Shown here: in pieces, positions 44,980-53,477 of the stretch
Position numbering within the stretch: the stretch's first letter is position 1
Layout of the letters: every line of letters begins with the position of its first letter
NCBI RefSeq assembly: GCF_900163795.1
Contig: NZ_FWFD01000013.1
Location: 62,001-126,000, forward strand
Length of the DNA: 64,000 nucleotides
Reading direction: 5' to 3'
Source of the DNA: Vagococcus fluvialis bH819
Lineage (GTDB): Bacteria; Bacillota; Bacilli; Lactobacillales; Vagococcaceae
Notes under the pieces: model-generated
Databases searched by the model: none
The model's input: only the letters and a program-made list of their open reading frames with translations
Told to the model about the DNA's origin: nothing
Translations under genes and position numbers: made by a program

Positions 44980-45762
44980 GTGATCCTAACAAAAGAAAAA
45001 ATAGTGAAAACTTTAGAAGAGATTGGTGTGGTAAAAGGAGATCTAATCATTGTTCACACCTCTTTAAGCAGTTTTGGAAGAGTTGTCTCAGGAGGAGCAC
45101 AAACTATTATAGAAAGTTTATTAGAAGCGATAGGATCTGAAGGAACAATCGTTATGCCTACTCAAAGTTGGAAAAATTTAGATCCAGAAACGGGAGTTCA
45201 TGGGGAAGTGTCTAAAGAAGATGCTGAAGTGATTCGTCAAACTTGGCCTGCTTATAACAAAAATATTACTCCAACAAATACGATGGGGAGCGTAGCTGAG
45301 ATGTTTAGACTATATCCTGGTTCACATCGAAGCGATCATCCGGCAAGATCATTTGCAGCTAATGGGAAACTAGCTGAGTACATCATAAGTAATCATGATT
45401 TATCAGATATTTTTGGCGCGACATCACCTCTAAATAAACTATATAATAAGCAAGCTAAAATCTTATTAATAGGTGTTGATTACGATAAGAACACATCAAT
45501 ACATTTAGCTGATGAATTAGCTGATTATCCATCAAAACATACCGAAACTCACTTTAGCTCGATATTGGAAAATGGAAAACGAGTTTGGAAGAAGTATGAG
45601 ACATTGTATGTTGACGGTGAAGACTTTGGAAAAATAGGTGAAGAATTTGAAATAAAATATCCAGTTAATAGTATGAAACTAGGAGAATCTACACTGAGAC
45701 TAATGTCGCAAAGAAATTTAGTTGATTTTTCAGTTGAATGGATTGAGGCAAATAGAGGATAG
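44980..45762 (+). CDS. AAC(3)-family N-acetyltransferase (aminoglycoside acetyltransferase-like)
   Basis: 260 residues, the usual family length. The fold signature is clear: VHTSLSSFGRVVSGGAQTII near the start, GTIVMPTQSW, NTMGSVAEMFR, RSDHPARSFAANG and LLIGVDYDKNTSIHLADE. Members transfer acetyl from acetyl-CoA to the 3-amino group of aminoglycosides, but many chromosomal homologues act on other amines, so resistance cannot be assumed. The start is GTG after AAAGGAAG. Confidence 0.85.
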   Translation: MILTKEKIVKTLEEIGVVKGDLIIVHTSLSSFGRVVSGGAQTIIESLLEAIGSEGTIVMPTQSWKNLDPETGVHGEVSKEDAEVIRQTWPAYNKNITPTNTMGSVAEMFRLYPGSHRSDHPARSFAANGKLAEYIISNHDLSDIFGATSPLNKLYNKQAKILLIGVDYDKNTSIHLADELADYPSKHTETHFSSILENGKRVWKKYETLYVDGEDFGKIGEEFEIKYPVNSMKLGESTLRLMSQRNLVDFSVEWIEANRG

Positions 45763-45862
45763 ATATATTTTATTTTTTTGTAAGTAGGATGGAAAATATT
45801 ATTTTTTGTTTAATAAATTGATTTCATATCTGTAGCTGATTTTTTATTAATTTTATAAATAA

Positions 45863-46003
45863 TCAGAGATCTTAATATTATCTAGTAATATTAGAACTGA
45901 TGTACCTGTTAAAAATTATGAAGAATGTGAAAGCATAATCAATCCAGTACTTTCTACAGCAGTCGCTCACTATAAATTAGGCGGGAAGAGAAAGAGCATA
46001 TAA
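45863..46003 (+). pseudogene. Possible gene remnant
   Basis: A 46-codon open stretch without a start reads like protein (NYEECESIINPVLSTAVAHY, then KLGGKRKSI and stop). It may be the 3' end of a lost gene. I do not recognise it. The rest of the 45763-46059 gap is AT-rich and holds only the terminator below. Confidence 0.25.
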
Positions 46004-46007
46004 ACTA

Positions 46008-46052
46008 AATAAGAAAGAGCGACTGACAATTGAGTAATCGCTCTTTCTTATT
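46008..46052. terminator. Strong bidirectional terminator
   Basis: AATAAGAAAGAGCGA (46008-46022) and TCGCTCTTTCTTATT (46038-46052) are perfect 15-bp arms. It ends the converging mprF gene. Confidence 0.8.
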
Positions 46053-46059
46053 AATTTTT

Positions 46060-48585
46060 CTATTCTTTAATTTTGGGATGAATTGTTCGGTAACTTTGAA
46101 TCAATGCTTGAGATACTAGTAATCTTCTTGGATAAACTAAATAACGTGGTTGCCAATTTGGTTTAAATTTATTTTTATAATTTCTTAAACCTTTAAAGGA
46201 ATAAAGGCTAGAAGAGTTATGATAGATACTTGTTGTTACCGTACTTAGTAAACTGTTTGATCTTTCAAATGTACTAGATAGTGGCGCCATACCTAAGTTA
46301 AAGATAGTATACTCCTGCTCCTTTGCCCAAAGAATGAGATTTAGATAAAGTAAATCCATCATTTGAATCGTATTATGCTCTTTCCATCTAATCAAGTCGA
46401 CAGAAATTTTACCTTCTATGTAGGCAGGCATCATTGAAGCAAAGGCAATAATGTGCCCATTTTTATCACGGATAGTTGCTACATTTTGTTTCATTAAATA
46501 CTCGGAATTAAAATTTCCAAGTGAAAAACTCATTTCCTTACGATCACCTAACCACTCATCAGATACTGGTTTTAACTCATTAATTAGATCAGTAGAAGCT
46601 TTTTCAATTTGGAAAGATAGCTCTTCTTGTTCTTGTTTATTCAGAAGTTGTCTAAAGACCTTTCCTTTATTACCAGAAGTTTTAAACCAAGTTACATCCA
46701 TTTCTCCTTCCTCACCTAAATTAAATAGTGTGTAATTTAACTCGGTGTAGATATGGATATTGTCTGTGGTTGTTTGGTAAAAGATAATTTCTTTACCAAT
46801 ACTTGCCGCGTACTCATGGATGTCTTTAACAAATGGGAAAAAATTTTCTTTATTTCCAATAGGATCACCTAATACTAAGATGTAGTAGGCTTTTTCTTGA
46901 TAGATAATACTTGTTCCTAGATCTTTATTAATCAAGAGATTGTTAGAAGATAAGAAGCCGAGATTAGCTAAGTTACTACCTTGATAAGTCTCTAAAATAT
47001 TTTCAAAATCTGATATATCGTTACTCATAAACTCATTTTTAGCTTGTAAATCAAAAGTATATTTATGTCGTAAACGATAACGGTTGAAAAAGATATAACC
47101 TAACCAAAGAATAGTCGTAATAAAAATACAAGAGTAGATACTTTTCATAATATTCAATTCAAAGTACTCAGCATTAAAAGCAATTAAATCTGAAATATAG
47201 AATAGGAGAATCAAAGAAAGAACCCACAATAATCGCTCTCTTTTATATCTAATAGCAATAGTTAAAGGGAAATTTCTTTTAGCAATAAATAAAACACATA
47301 GTAAGACTACTGAAAAGATAATGCCTTCAAAAAACATGGATTGATTTAATAAGATTAACTGGCAAGTTAATATAATCAGTAATTGTATAAAGGTGTTAGT
47401 ATAAGCTTCTTTTGAACCAAAAGCTAAACCAACAAAATTGGGAATAATTAAGACGGTTGTTACCATATAAAGAACCCCAATAAATATAAAGAATATATTA
47501 GCTTTTAATTGTGAAAGCATAACCAAACTAAAGAGAGTATCTTGTAGGAAGAATAAAGTACCGAAAGAAATCAAACAAATAATGACCCATCTAATCATAG
47601 TTTGAACTCTTTTTTTAGTAATATCGACAAAAATAGTGCCAAATTCTCTAGAGAAGATAACAAAGTTATTATCTGAATTGATTTTATCTTTAACAAGAAG
47701 CTGTAATTCACTGATAGATAATATCAAACCAAGGAAAAAAGGTAAAATATAGTAAGCTAGACGATAAAAAACAAGTGCCAAAAGGACCGGGCCTTCTTTA
47801 ATATCAAACTGATGAGTCATACCTAATAAGAAAATAACATCGAAAGCGCCTAAGCCCCCAGGAACCATACTGATTAACCCAGCAATAGTCGCAATGATAA
47901 AGACGCTTTCCATTTCCCAGAAGCTAACATGAACACCAACAAATTTTAAAGATAAGTGCATGACCACTCCAACAAACAGATAGTCCATAACAGAAACTAA
48001 TGTATACTTTAAGCTTAGTAGACGATCATTTTTGACTGGTGGTTTGATAAGAGTAACGATTAGAAAGATAGGTAGTAAAGCGGCCAAAACAAATAACCCA
48101 ATTTTTAAGAATGGTTTTTGATCTAATAAAAAAGAAGCAGAGAAAACATTACTAACGACAAGGATGGATAAAACACCAATTCCAGTTATCATAGAAAGTA
48201 AAAGTAGGGAAATACTCTTTTTTAAATTATTTTTCTCTTTCTCTGTGGAAGTATAATTTTGAAAATAGTTATACCTAATAGTAGAACCTATAATACCTCC
48301 AAATCCAATGAGTGTATTGAGAGAGTTAATAATCCAACTCATTTTAATTGTTTTTAGTAGAGGAACTTTTAATTTTTGAGACTTAACAAGAACTAAATCA
48401 TATAGACTAAGAATCCAAATACCTAATAAACTAACGAGTATTAAAATCATGATAGATGAAATAGACCTGTTTTGAATAATGTGATAAACATCTTTAAAAT
48501 TAATAGAAGCAAGTTCAGTTTTTAATTTCCAAAACGAAATTAGAAAAATCGAAAAGGCGATAAAAAACTTGATAAATTTTTTCAT
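46060..48585 (-). CDS. mprF: MprF lysylphosphatidylglycerol synthase/flippase
   Basis: 841 residues. The first 510 or so contain about 14 membrane helices, including the flippase part with MVPGGLGAFDVIFL. The C-terminal cytoplasmic domain (about 520-841, DUF2156-like GNAT fold) has GDPIGNKENF, DVTWFKTSGNKGKVFR and NLGMAPLSS. MprF moves lysine or another amino acid from tRNA to phosphatidylglycerol and flips the product outward, lowering the negative surface charge and giving resistance to cationic peptides and daptomycin. Ribosome site AAAGGAG; appears monocistronic. Confidence 0.95.
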   Translation of the reverse strand: MKKFIKFFIAFSIFLISFWKLKTELASINFKDVYHIIQNRSISSIMILILVSLLGIWILSLYDLVLVKSQKLKVPLLKTIKMSWIINSLNTLIGFGGIIGSTIRYNYFQNYTSTEKEKNNLKKSISLLLLSMITGIGVLSILVVSNVFSASFLLDQKPFLKIGLFVLAALLPIFLIVTLIKPPVKNDRLLSLKYTLVSVMDYLFVGVVMHLSLKFVGVHVSFWEMESVFIIATIAGLISMVPGGLGAFDVIFLLGMTHQFDIKEGPVLLALVFYRLAYYILPFFLGLILSISELQLLVKDKINSDNNFVIFSREFGTIFVDITKKRVQTMIRWVIICLISFGTLFFLQDTLFSLVMLSQLKANIFFIFIGVLYMVTTVLIIPNFVGLAFGSKEAYTNTFIQLLIILTCQLILLNQSMFFEGIIFSVVLLCVLFIAKRNFPLTIAIRYKRERLLWVLSLILLFYISDLIAFNAEYFELNIMKSIYSCIFITTILWLGYIFFNRYRLRHKYTFDLQAKNEFMSNDISDFENILETYQGSNLANLGFLSSNNLLINKDLGTSIIYQEKAYYILVLGDPIGNKENFFPFVKDIHEYAASIGKEIIFYQTTTDNIHIYTELNYTLFNLGEEGEMDVTWFKTSGNKGKVFRQLLNKQEQEELSFQIEKASTDLINELKPVSDEWLGDRKEMSFSLGNFNSEYLMKQNVATIRDKNGHIIAFASMMPAYIEGKISVDLIRWKEHNTIQMMDLLYLNLILWAKEQEYTIFNLGMAPLSSTFERSNSLLSTVTTSIYHNSSSLYSFKGLRNYKNKFKPNWQPRYLVYPRRLLVSQALIQSYRTIHPKIKE

Positions 48586-48817
48586 TCATAACATCTCCTT
48601 TGTATTTTTTGTTTATACACTAATAATAACAGTCTAATAATTCCAGGTAAATAAAAATCAATTTATTTAACTAGTGTTAAAAAATAACGTGTTATATGTA
48701 TTAAATGAGAGTTTTATAAGAAAATATAAGTAATAAATTTTTTTATTTGAAAAAAATAAAGCAATCATGTTAAAATTCGACTTTGTTAGAAAAGATAAAA
48801 TGAAAGAAGGGATATAA

Positions 48818-49636
48818 ATGATAAAATCATATAAACAAGTATCTTCAAAAGAGAGGACGAAAATTTGGAATGAAAGTTTTTCTGGCTATCAAACGTCAAT
48901 GAGTATGACTGAGGAACAGCTAGATAATCGCTTGAAACATTTACAACTTTGTGAAGATTCTTCTTTCATTATGTATGAAAATAACAAACCAGCAGGAATT
49001 ACTCTTTACGGTGAAAAAATAATAAAAAATCAAAAAATTGCTTGGGTAGGTGGATTAGCGGTACATCCCAATTTCAGAAAAAATGGCATAGGTGTTTTAT
49101 TACTTAATCAAGTTGAAAATATTGCCAAAAATTCTGGTGTCTCTACTATTACTCTGGAAGTGATTACTGAAAATATAGGAGCTTTAAAGTTGTATGAACG
49201 CAATGGATATCAAGCTAAAAGAAAAGTATCTGTGTTTGAAGGTGAGTTGCCAACCGGTGATAATAACCGATTATTTTTTAAGCAAGTAGAAAATCAACTG
49301 ATAAATGATCATGTAACAATTCCTTGGCAAAATAGAAGAAATCATGAGCATCAAGTATTTCAAATTGAAGCTAAAAACCAAGGAATTGTAGGTGAAATTG
49401 TCTGTGATTTTGATGTTGCTGCTGATATGGTTATTATTTATCAGTTAACATTATTGGAGACAAAACGTTTTAAAGAAGTTTTAATTGCTTTAAAGCAAAC
49501 TTTTGAAATAAAATATTTTAAGGCTTTAAATTTACATACTGATTCTTACGAAGTAAATTTAATCAAAGAACAAGGATTTGAAGTTATGATGGAACGATAC
49601 CAAATGGAGAAAATTTTATCAGAAAAGATATCCTGA
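48818..49636 (+). CDS. GNAT-family N-acetyltransferase
   Basis: 272 residues. The first half is a GNAT domain with WVGGLAVHPNFRKNGIGVLLLNQVE (acetyl-CoA loop) and NIGALKLYERNGYQAKRKV. The second half (about 150-272) may be a degenerate second GNAT unit. The substrate is unknown. GAAGGG precedes ATG. Confidence 0.88.
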   Translation: MIKSYKQVSSKERTKIWNESFSGYQTSMSMTEEQLDNRLKHLQLCEDSSFIMYENNKPAGITLYGEKIIKNQKIAWVGGLAVHPNFRKNGIGVLLLNQVENIAKNSGVSTITLEVITENIGALKLYERNGYQAKRKVSVFEGELPTGDNNRLFFKQVENQLINDHVTIPWQNRRNHEHQVFQIEAKNQGIVGEIVCDFDVAADMVIIYQLTLLETKRFKEVLIALKQTFEIKYFKALNLHTDSYEVNLIKEQGFEVMMERYQMEKILSEKIS

Positions 49637-49669
49637 TTTTATGTTTCAAAAAAAATTAAAATAAAATAG

Positions 49670-49698
49670 TTGCTAAATATAAAATAATTTGTTACTAT
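49670..49698 (+). promoter_or_regulatory. Promoter of the manganese riboswitch transcript
   Basis: TTGCTA (49670-49675), 17 bases and TACTAT (49693-49698), directly upstream of the aptamer. Confidence 0.6.
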
Positions 49699-49708
49699 TG
49701 TTCTACAA

Positions 49709-49858
49709 TATTAAAACTCTTAGGGGAGTAACCGGTGGCTAGACTAATAGGTAGCTGCGCTAATGTCAACAGTAAGTTAACAGAAATGTTTTCTGGTATT
49801 AGATGAAATGGTGAGACTTAAGACAAGTAAAACACTTGTCTTAAGTCTCTTTTTTTTT
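49709..49858 (+). promoter_or_regulatory. yybP-ykoY manganese riboswitch with terminator
   Basis: The segment shows the conserved yybP-ykoY features: TTAGGGGAGTAACC in the first loop, a variable set of hairpins (49731-49805), GTCAAC, and the closing ATGGTGAGA part. A long intrinsic terminator follows: GAGACTTAAGACAAG and CTTGTCTTAAGTCTC (15-bp perfect stem, 49813-49849) plus a T run. TCTTA at 49718-49722 can pair with TAAGA at 49819-49823, which lies in the terminator's left arm, so aptamer closure and termination exclude each other. This class senses Mn2+ and turns on exporters, as for a P-type ATPase gene in Lactococcus. Confidence 0.85.
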
Positions 49859-49897
49859 GGTAATCCTCTAAGAAAAAGAGAAAGGGAAGGATATTGA

Positions 49898-52567
49898 TTG
49901 GGAAAAAAAGTATACCAAGAAAGTACCGAGGAAATAATGATAGGAGTTAGATCTCAGAAAGAAGGATTATCTTATCAAGAAGCTAAAGATAGATTAGAAA
50001 AAAATGGTTATAATCAATTAAAGGAAGCACCTAAAAAAACAAGTTTTGCGTTATTTTTAGAAACATTTAAGGATGCTATGGTTATTGTATTGTTAGTTGT
50101 TGCAGTTATCCAAATGATCATGGGTTCTTATATAGAATCATTAGTAATCTTTGCTGTTCTTTTAATGAATTCTGTTGTGAGTGTCATTCAAACAAAGAAA
50201 GCAGAAGGCTCTCTAGATGCTTTAAAAAGCTTATCAGCACCAGACGCAAAGGTAATTCGTAATGGAAAAGAAATGAGCATTCCTGCCAAAGAAATCGTAG
50301 TTGGAGATGTGGTTATTTTAGAGGCAGGTGATTATGTTCCTGCGGATGGTCGTTTACTCGAAGCAGGCTCTTTAAAAGTAGATGAGGGGATGCTAACAGG
50401 TGAGTCAGTACCAGCTGAAAAGAATTTAGATATCATTTCAGAAATAGTTCCGATTGGGGATCGTAACAATATGGTTTTTAGTGGAACGATAGTGACTTAC
50501 GGTCGTGGTTTATACCTTGTTACTGACATCGGAAATGATACCGAAATTGGACAAGTTGCTACATTGTTAGAAAGTACTGTGGATCAAAAAACACCACTTC
50601 AAAGAGGTTTAGATAGTTTTAGTAAAAAATTAAGCCTAGCAATTTTAGTGTTATCGTTGGTTATTTTAGGTGTTCAAGTGGTTAGGATTATGATAAATGG
50701 TGGCTCAGGAGATATGACAGCTGACTTTTTAAATGCTTTTATGTTTGCTGTTGCTGTTGCTGTTGCTGCAATTCCAGAAGCTCTTCAATCAATTGTAACC
50801 ATTGTTTTATCCATCGGAACTAAGCAAATGGCCAGTCAACATGCCATCATTCGTAAATTGCCGGCTGTAGAAACACTAGGTTCAGCAAGTGTGGTCTGTA
50901 CAGATAAAACAGGAACATTAACTCAAAATAAAATGACAATTGTTGATTTTTATTTACCAATAGAACAAGTTAAGGTTGAATTGACTGATCACCAAAAATG
51001 GACTAGTTCATTCAAACGATTAATTGAAATTAGCTTACTTGCTAATGACGCAACGATTAATGATGATAATCAGAAACTAGGTGACCCAACAGAGATTGCC
51101 TTTCTAGATTATAGCGAAAAATTAAATCAACCATATCGTGAAGTAAGACAAAATTATCCACGTCTTCAAGAATTACCTTTTGATTCAGATCGCAAGTTAA
51201 TGTCAACATTGCATTTAATTGATACTGATTATTTATTGTTAACAAAAGGTGGACCTGACATTGTATTAGAGCGTAGTTCAAAAATTATGTTAAACAATGA
51301 AATAGTTCCGTTAACAGAAGATATATTAACTAAAATACAAGAACAGAATGAAGCTTTCTCAAATCGAGCATTACGTGTGTTAGCATTTGCTTATAAACCT
51401 TTAGAAAACAGAGAATTAGCTTTAGAAGATGAAAATGATTTGATTTTTGTTGGACTAATGGCAATGATTGATCCTCCTAGAGAAACAGTAACTCAAGCAG
51501 TCCGTGAAGCTAAAAACGCTGGAATTAAAACGGTTATGATTACCGGAGATCACAAGACAACAGCGGTTGCAATTGCTCGTGAAATTGGTATCTCTGAACA
51601 AAATGACTTAGCATTAACAGGAACAGAACTGGATATTTTATCTGAAGATGAGCTAATGGGTAAATTAGAAAAAATTTCAGTTTATGCACGTGTTTCTCCA
51701 GAAAATAAAATCCGTATTGTTAAAGCGTGGCAGGCTAAAGGTCATGTATCGGCAATGACTGGTGATGGTGTTAATGATGCACCAGCATTAAAACAAGCAG
51801 ATATCGGTATTGCGATGGGAACAGGAACGGACGTAGCAAAAGATGCTTCTGCTTTGATTTTAACAGATGATAACTTTGCTTCAATTATTAGTGCAGTCAA
51901 AGTTGGTCGTAACGTTTTTGATAACATTCAAAAAGCAATTTCCTATCTTTTTTCAGGTAACTTAGGCGCAATTATTGCAATCCTATTTGCTTTGGTGATG
52001 GATTGGACTAATCCCTTTACGGCATTACAATTATTATTTATTAATTTGGTGAATGATTCTTTACCTGCTATTGCATTAGGTATGGAAAAAGCAGAACCAA
52101 CTATCATGAAACGCTCCCCTCGCAACCCTAAGGAAGGGATCTTTACAGGAAAAACATTAACATCTGTCACTTATCGTGGCGTAATTATTGCCATTGTGGT
52201 TATCTTTGCTCAATGGTTAGGTATGAAAGAATCACCAGAATTAGGTGTTGCAATGGCATTTTCAACATTAATTTGGAGCCGAACACTACAAACTCTACCA
52301 GCAAGATCAAATAGTGAGACAGCGCTAAAAGCTGGCTTATTCTCTAATAAAATGGTAATGGTATCAATTCTAGTCTGTACAGTATTATATAGTGTGACAT
52401 TAATACCAGGCGTTCGCCAAGTGTTTTCGTTACCATCATCATTCTCAATGAATGATATTGCCATATCAATAGGACTAGCTATCATTGCAACAGCTATGAT
52501 GGAAATTACTAAGTTAGTCATTGTTGGTCTTCAGAAAAAAACATTAAGTAAAAAGAAAATAGGATAG
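49898..52567 (+). CDS. P-type cation ATPase, probable Mn2+ (Ca2+) exporter
   Basis: 889 residues of the P2A type. Actuator TGES (LTGESVPAEK), helix 4 with AAIPEALQSIV, phosphorylation motif DKTGTLT with Asp336, MITGDHKTTA, and hinge TGDGVNDAPALKQADIGIAMG, with about ten membrane helices. It exports divalent cations at the cost of ATP. The manganese riboswitch in its leader points to Mn2+, as shown for homologues in Lactococcus and pneumococcus; Ca2+ is the alternative. The start is TTG with GGGAAGG 7 bases upstream. Confidence 0.9.
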   Translation: MGKKVYQESTEEIMIGVRSQKEGLSYQEAKDRLEKNGYNQLKEAPKKTSFALFLETFKDAMVIVLLVVAVIQMIMGSYIESLVIFAVLLMNSVVSVIQTKKAEGSLDALKSLSAPDAKVIRNGKEMSIPAKEIVVGDVVILEAGDYVPADGRLLEAGSLKVDEGMLTGESVPAEKNLDIISEIVPIGDRNNMVFSGTIVTYGRGLYLVTDIGNDTEIGQVATLLESTVDQKTPLQRGLDSFSKKLSLAILVLSLVILGVQVVRIMINGGSGDMTADFLNAFMFAVAVAVAAIPEALQSIVTIVLSIGTKQMASQHAIIRKLPAVETLGSASVVCTDKTGTLTQNKMTIVDFYLPIEQVKVELTDHQKWTSSFKRLIEISLLANDATINDDNQKLGDPTEIAFLDYSEKLNQPYREVRQNYPRLQELPFDSDRKLMSTLHLIDTDYLLLTKGGPDIVLERSSKIMLNNEIVPLTEDILTKIQEQNEAFSNRALRVLAFAYKPLENRELALEDENDLIFVGLMAMIDPPRETVTQAVREAKNAGIKTVMITGDHKTTAVAIAREIGISEQNDLALTGTELDILSEDELMGKLEKISVYARVSPENKIRIVKAWQAKGHVSAMTGDGVNDAPALKQADIGIAMGTGTDVAKDASALILTDDNFASIISAVKVGRNVFDNIQKAISYLFSGNLGAIIAILFALVMDWTNPFTALQLLFINLVNDSLPAIALGMEKAEPTIMKRSPRNPKEGIFTGKTLTSVTYRGVIIAIVVIFAQWLGMKESPELGVAMAFSTLIWSRTLQTLPARSNSETALKAGLFSNKMVMVSILVCTVLYSVTLIPGVRQVFSLPSSFSMNDIAISIGLAIIATAMMEITKLVIVGLQKKTLSKKKIG

Positions 52568-52575
52568 TTAGAAGA

Positions 52576-52607
52576 AAAAAGTTGGTGATAAGCCAACTTT
52601 TTTTTAT
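52576..52607 (+). terminator. Terminator of the P-type ATPase gene
   Basis: AAAAGTTGG and CCAACTTTT pair around TGATAAG with a long T run. Confidence 0.85.
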
Positions 52608-52638
52608 TTTTAATAGATTAAAAATAAAGATGATTTTA

Positions 52639-52667
52639 TTTACAAAAAGTTATAAATTTGTTATTGT
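52639..52667 (+). promoter_or_regulatory. Promoter of the leader peptide/RidA unit
   Basis: TTTACA (52639-52644), 17 bases and TATTGT (52662-52667). Confidence 0.5.
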
Positions 52668-52693
52668 GTTTGAAAAGAAGGAGGAAGTAGCCA

Positions 52694-52759
52694 ATGAAAA
52701 AAAGAATATTATCTTATTTGCCTTTAGGCATTGGTTATCAAACTGCTGTTTTCTTCTAA
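52694..52759 (+). CDS. 21-residue leader peptide candidate
   Basis: ATG is preceded by AAGGAGGAAG at 52678-52687, one of the strongest ribosome sites in the window. The product is a basic then hydrophobic peptide (MKKRILSYLPLG... ending in AVFF). It is followed at once by RNA hairpins and then the RidA-like gene, the order expected of a translational or transcriptional attenuator. It could instead be the 5' stump of a decayed gene or a small membrane peptide. Confidence 0.45.
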   Translation: MKKRILSYLPLGIGYQTAVFF

Positions 52760-52763
52760 AATT

Positions 52764-52814
52764 GTCTAACTTCAGGTGAAGAGGTCACTTGATAAAATTT
52801 ATCGAAAGTTAGAC
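52764..52814 (+). promoter_or_regulatory. Nested hairpins between leader peptide and RidA-like gene
   Basis: GTCTAACTT (52764-52772) and AAGTTAGAC (52806-52814) form a perfect 9-bp stem. Inside, CAGGTGA (52773-52779) pairs with TCACTTG (52785-52791) with one G-U. There is no T run, so it is not an ordinary terminator. It ends 23 bases before the ridA-like ATG. Confidence 0.5.
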
Positions 52815-52837
52815 TAAAAAGAATAGAGGAAAATAAA

Positions 52838-53230
52838 ATGAATCAAATTATTCGTAAAAACCCCAAAACGGTACCAACACCTGTCGGAGATTATAGTCAT
52901 GTGACAGTGATTCCTCCAAATAGCACTTTGTACACATTTTCTGGCCAAATAGGAATTGATTCAAATGGAGAAATCCCCCTAAGTCATCAGAAACAAGTTG
53001 AGAATACTTTTAAAAATATTGAAAAAGTACTGGCTTCGGAAAATTTGACAGAAAAAAATATTACAAAAGTGAATGTGTGGTCTGTTGAAGAAATTAATTG
53101 GGATCATTTTTATGCAATTTGGCAACATTTTTTTGTAGTTAATCCGTCTATGACAATTGCTTATGTTTCAGCATTAGGATTACCTGAAATAAAAATTGAA
53201 ATAGAAATTTTTGCAGCAAAACCAGAATAG
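52838..53230 (+). CDS. RidA/YjgF-family protein lacking the catalytic arginine
   Basis: 130 residues, normal length. Overall pattern of the family: FSGQIGIDSNGEIP, QVENTFKNIEKVLASENLT, KVNVWSVEE and IKIEIEIFAAKPE. True RidA enamine/imine deaminases have an arginine near position 105 in a PARxxV context; here the segment reads PSMTIAYVSALGLP, with Met in that place. It is therefore probably not a standard deaminase and may belong to another Rid subgroup. GAGGA precedes ATG. Confidence 0.82.
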   Translation: MNQIIRKNPKTVPTPVGDYSHVTVIPPNSTLYTFSGQIGIDSNGEIPLSHQKQVENTFKNIEKVLASENLTEKNITKVNVWSVEEINWDHFYAIWQHFFVVNPSMTIAYVSALGLPEIKIEIEIFAAKPE

Positions 53231-53241
53231 CAAATGTAAAT

Positions 53242-53290
53242 ATCTCGTCAGAAATTAGTGGAAAATCTAATTTTTGGCGAGATTTTTTTA
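53242..53290 (+). terminator. Terminator of the RidA-like gene
   Basis: ATCTCGTCAGAAATTAG pairs imperfectly with CTAATTTTTGGCGAGAT, followed by a T run. Confidence 0.75.
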
Positions 53291-53477
53291 TTGTTTATAT
53301 TATAAATAGTGAATACTAATTTAATTTTAATAATATGATTATAATAACAATCTTATTAGCTGTTTTATTGCCATTATTTTTGTTTTGGTATATTATCAAA
53401 AGGGTTACAATTTTTTTGAAATAGTATTCTTATATATTACTAGTAACAAAAGCAATGTAGTTAGGAAGGAAATACAG

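Noticed and set aside
52582-52779. 65-codon ORF overlapping the ATPase terminator and the leader peptide region
   Set aside because: Its start lies inside the terminator stem, there is no ribosome site, and the 21-codon ORF in another frame has a much better one.
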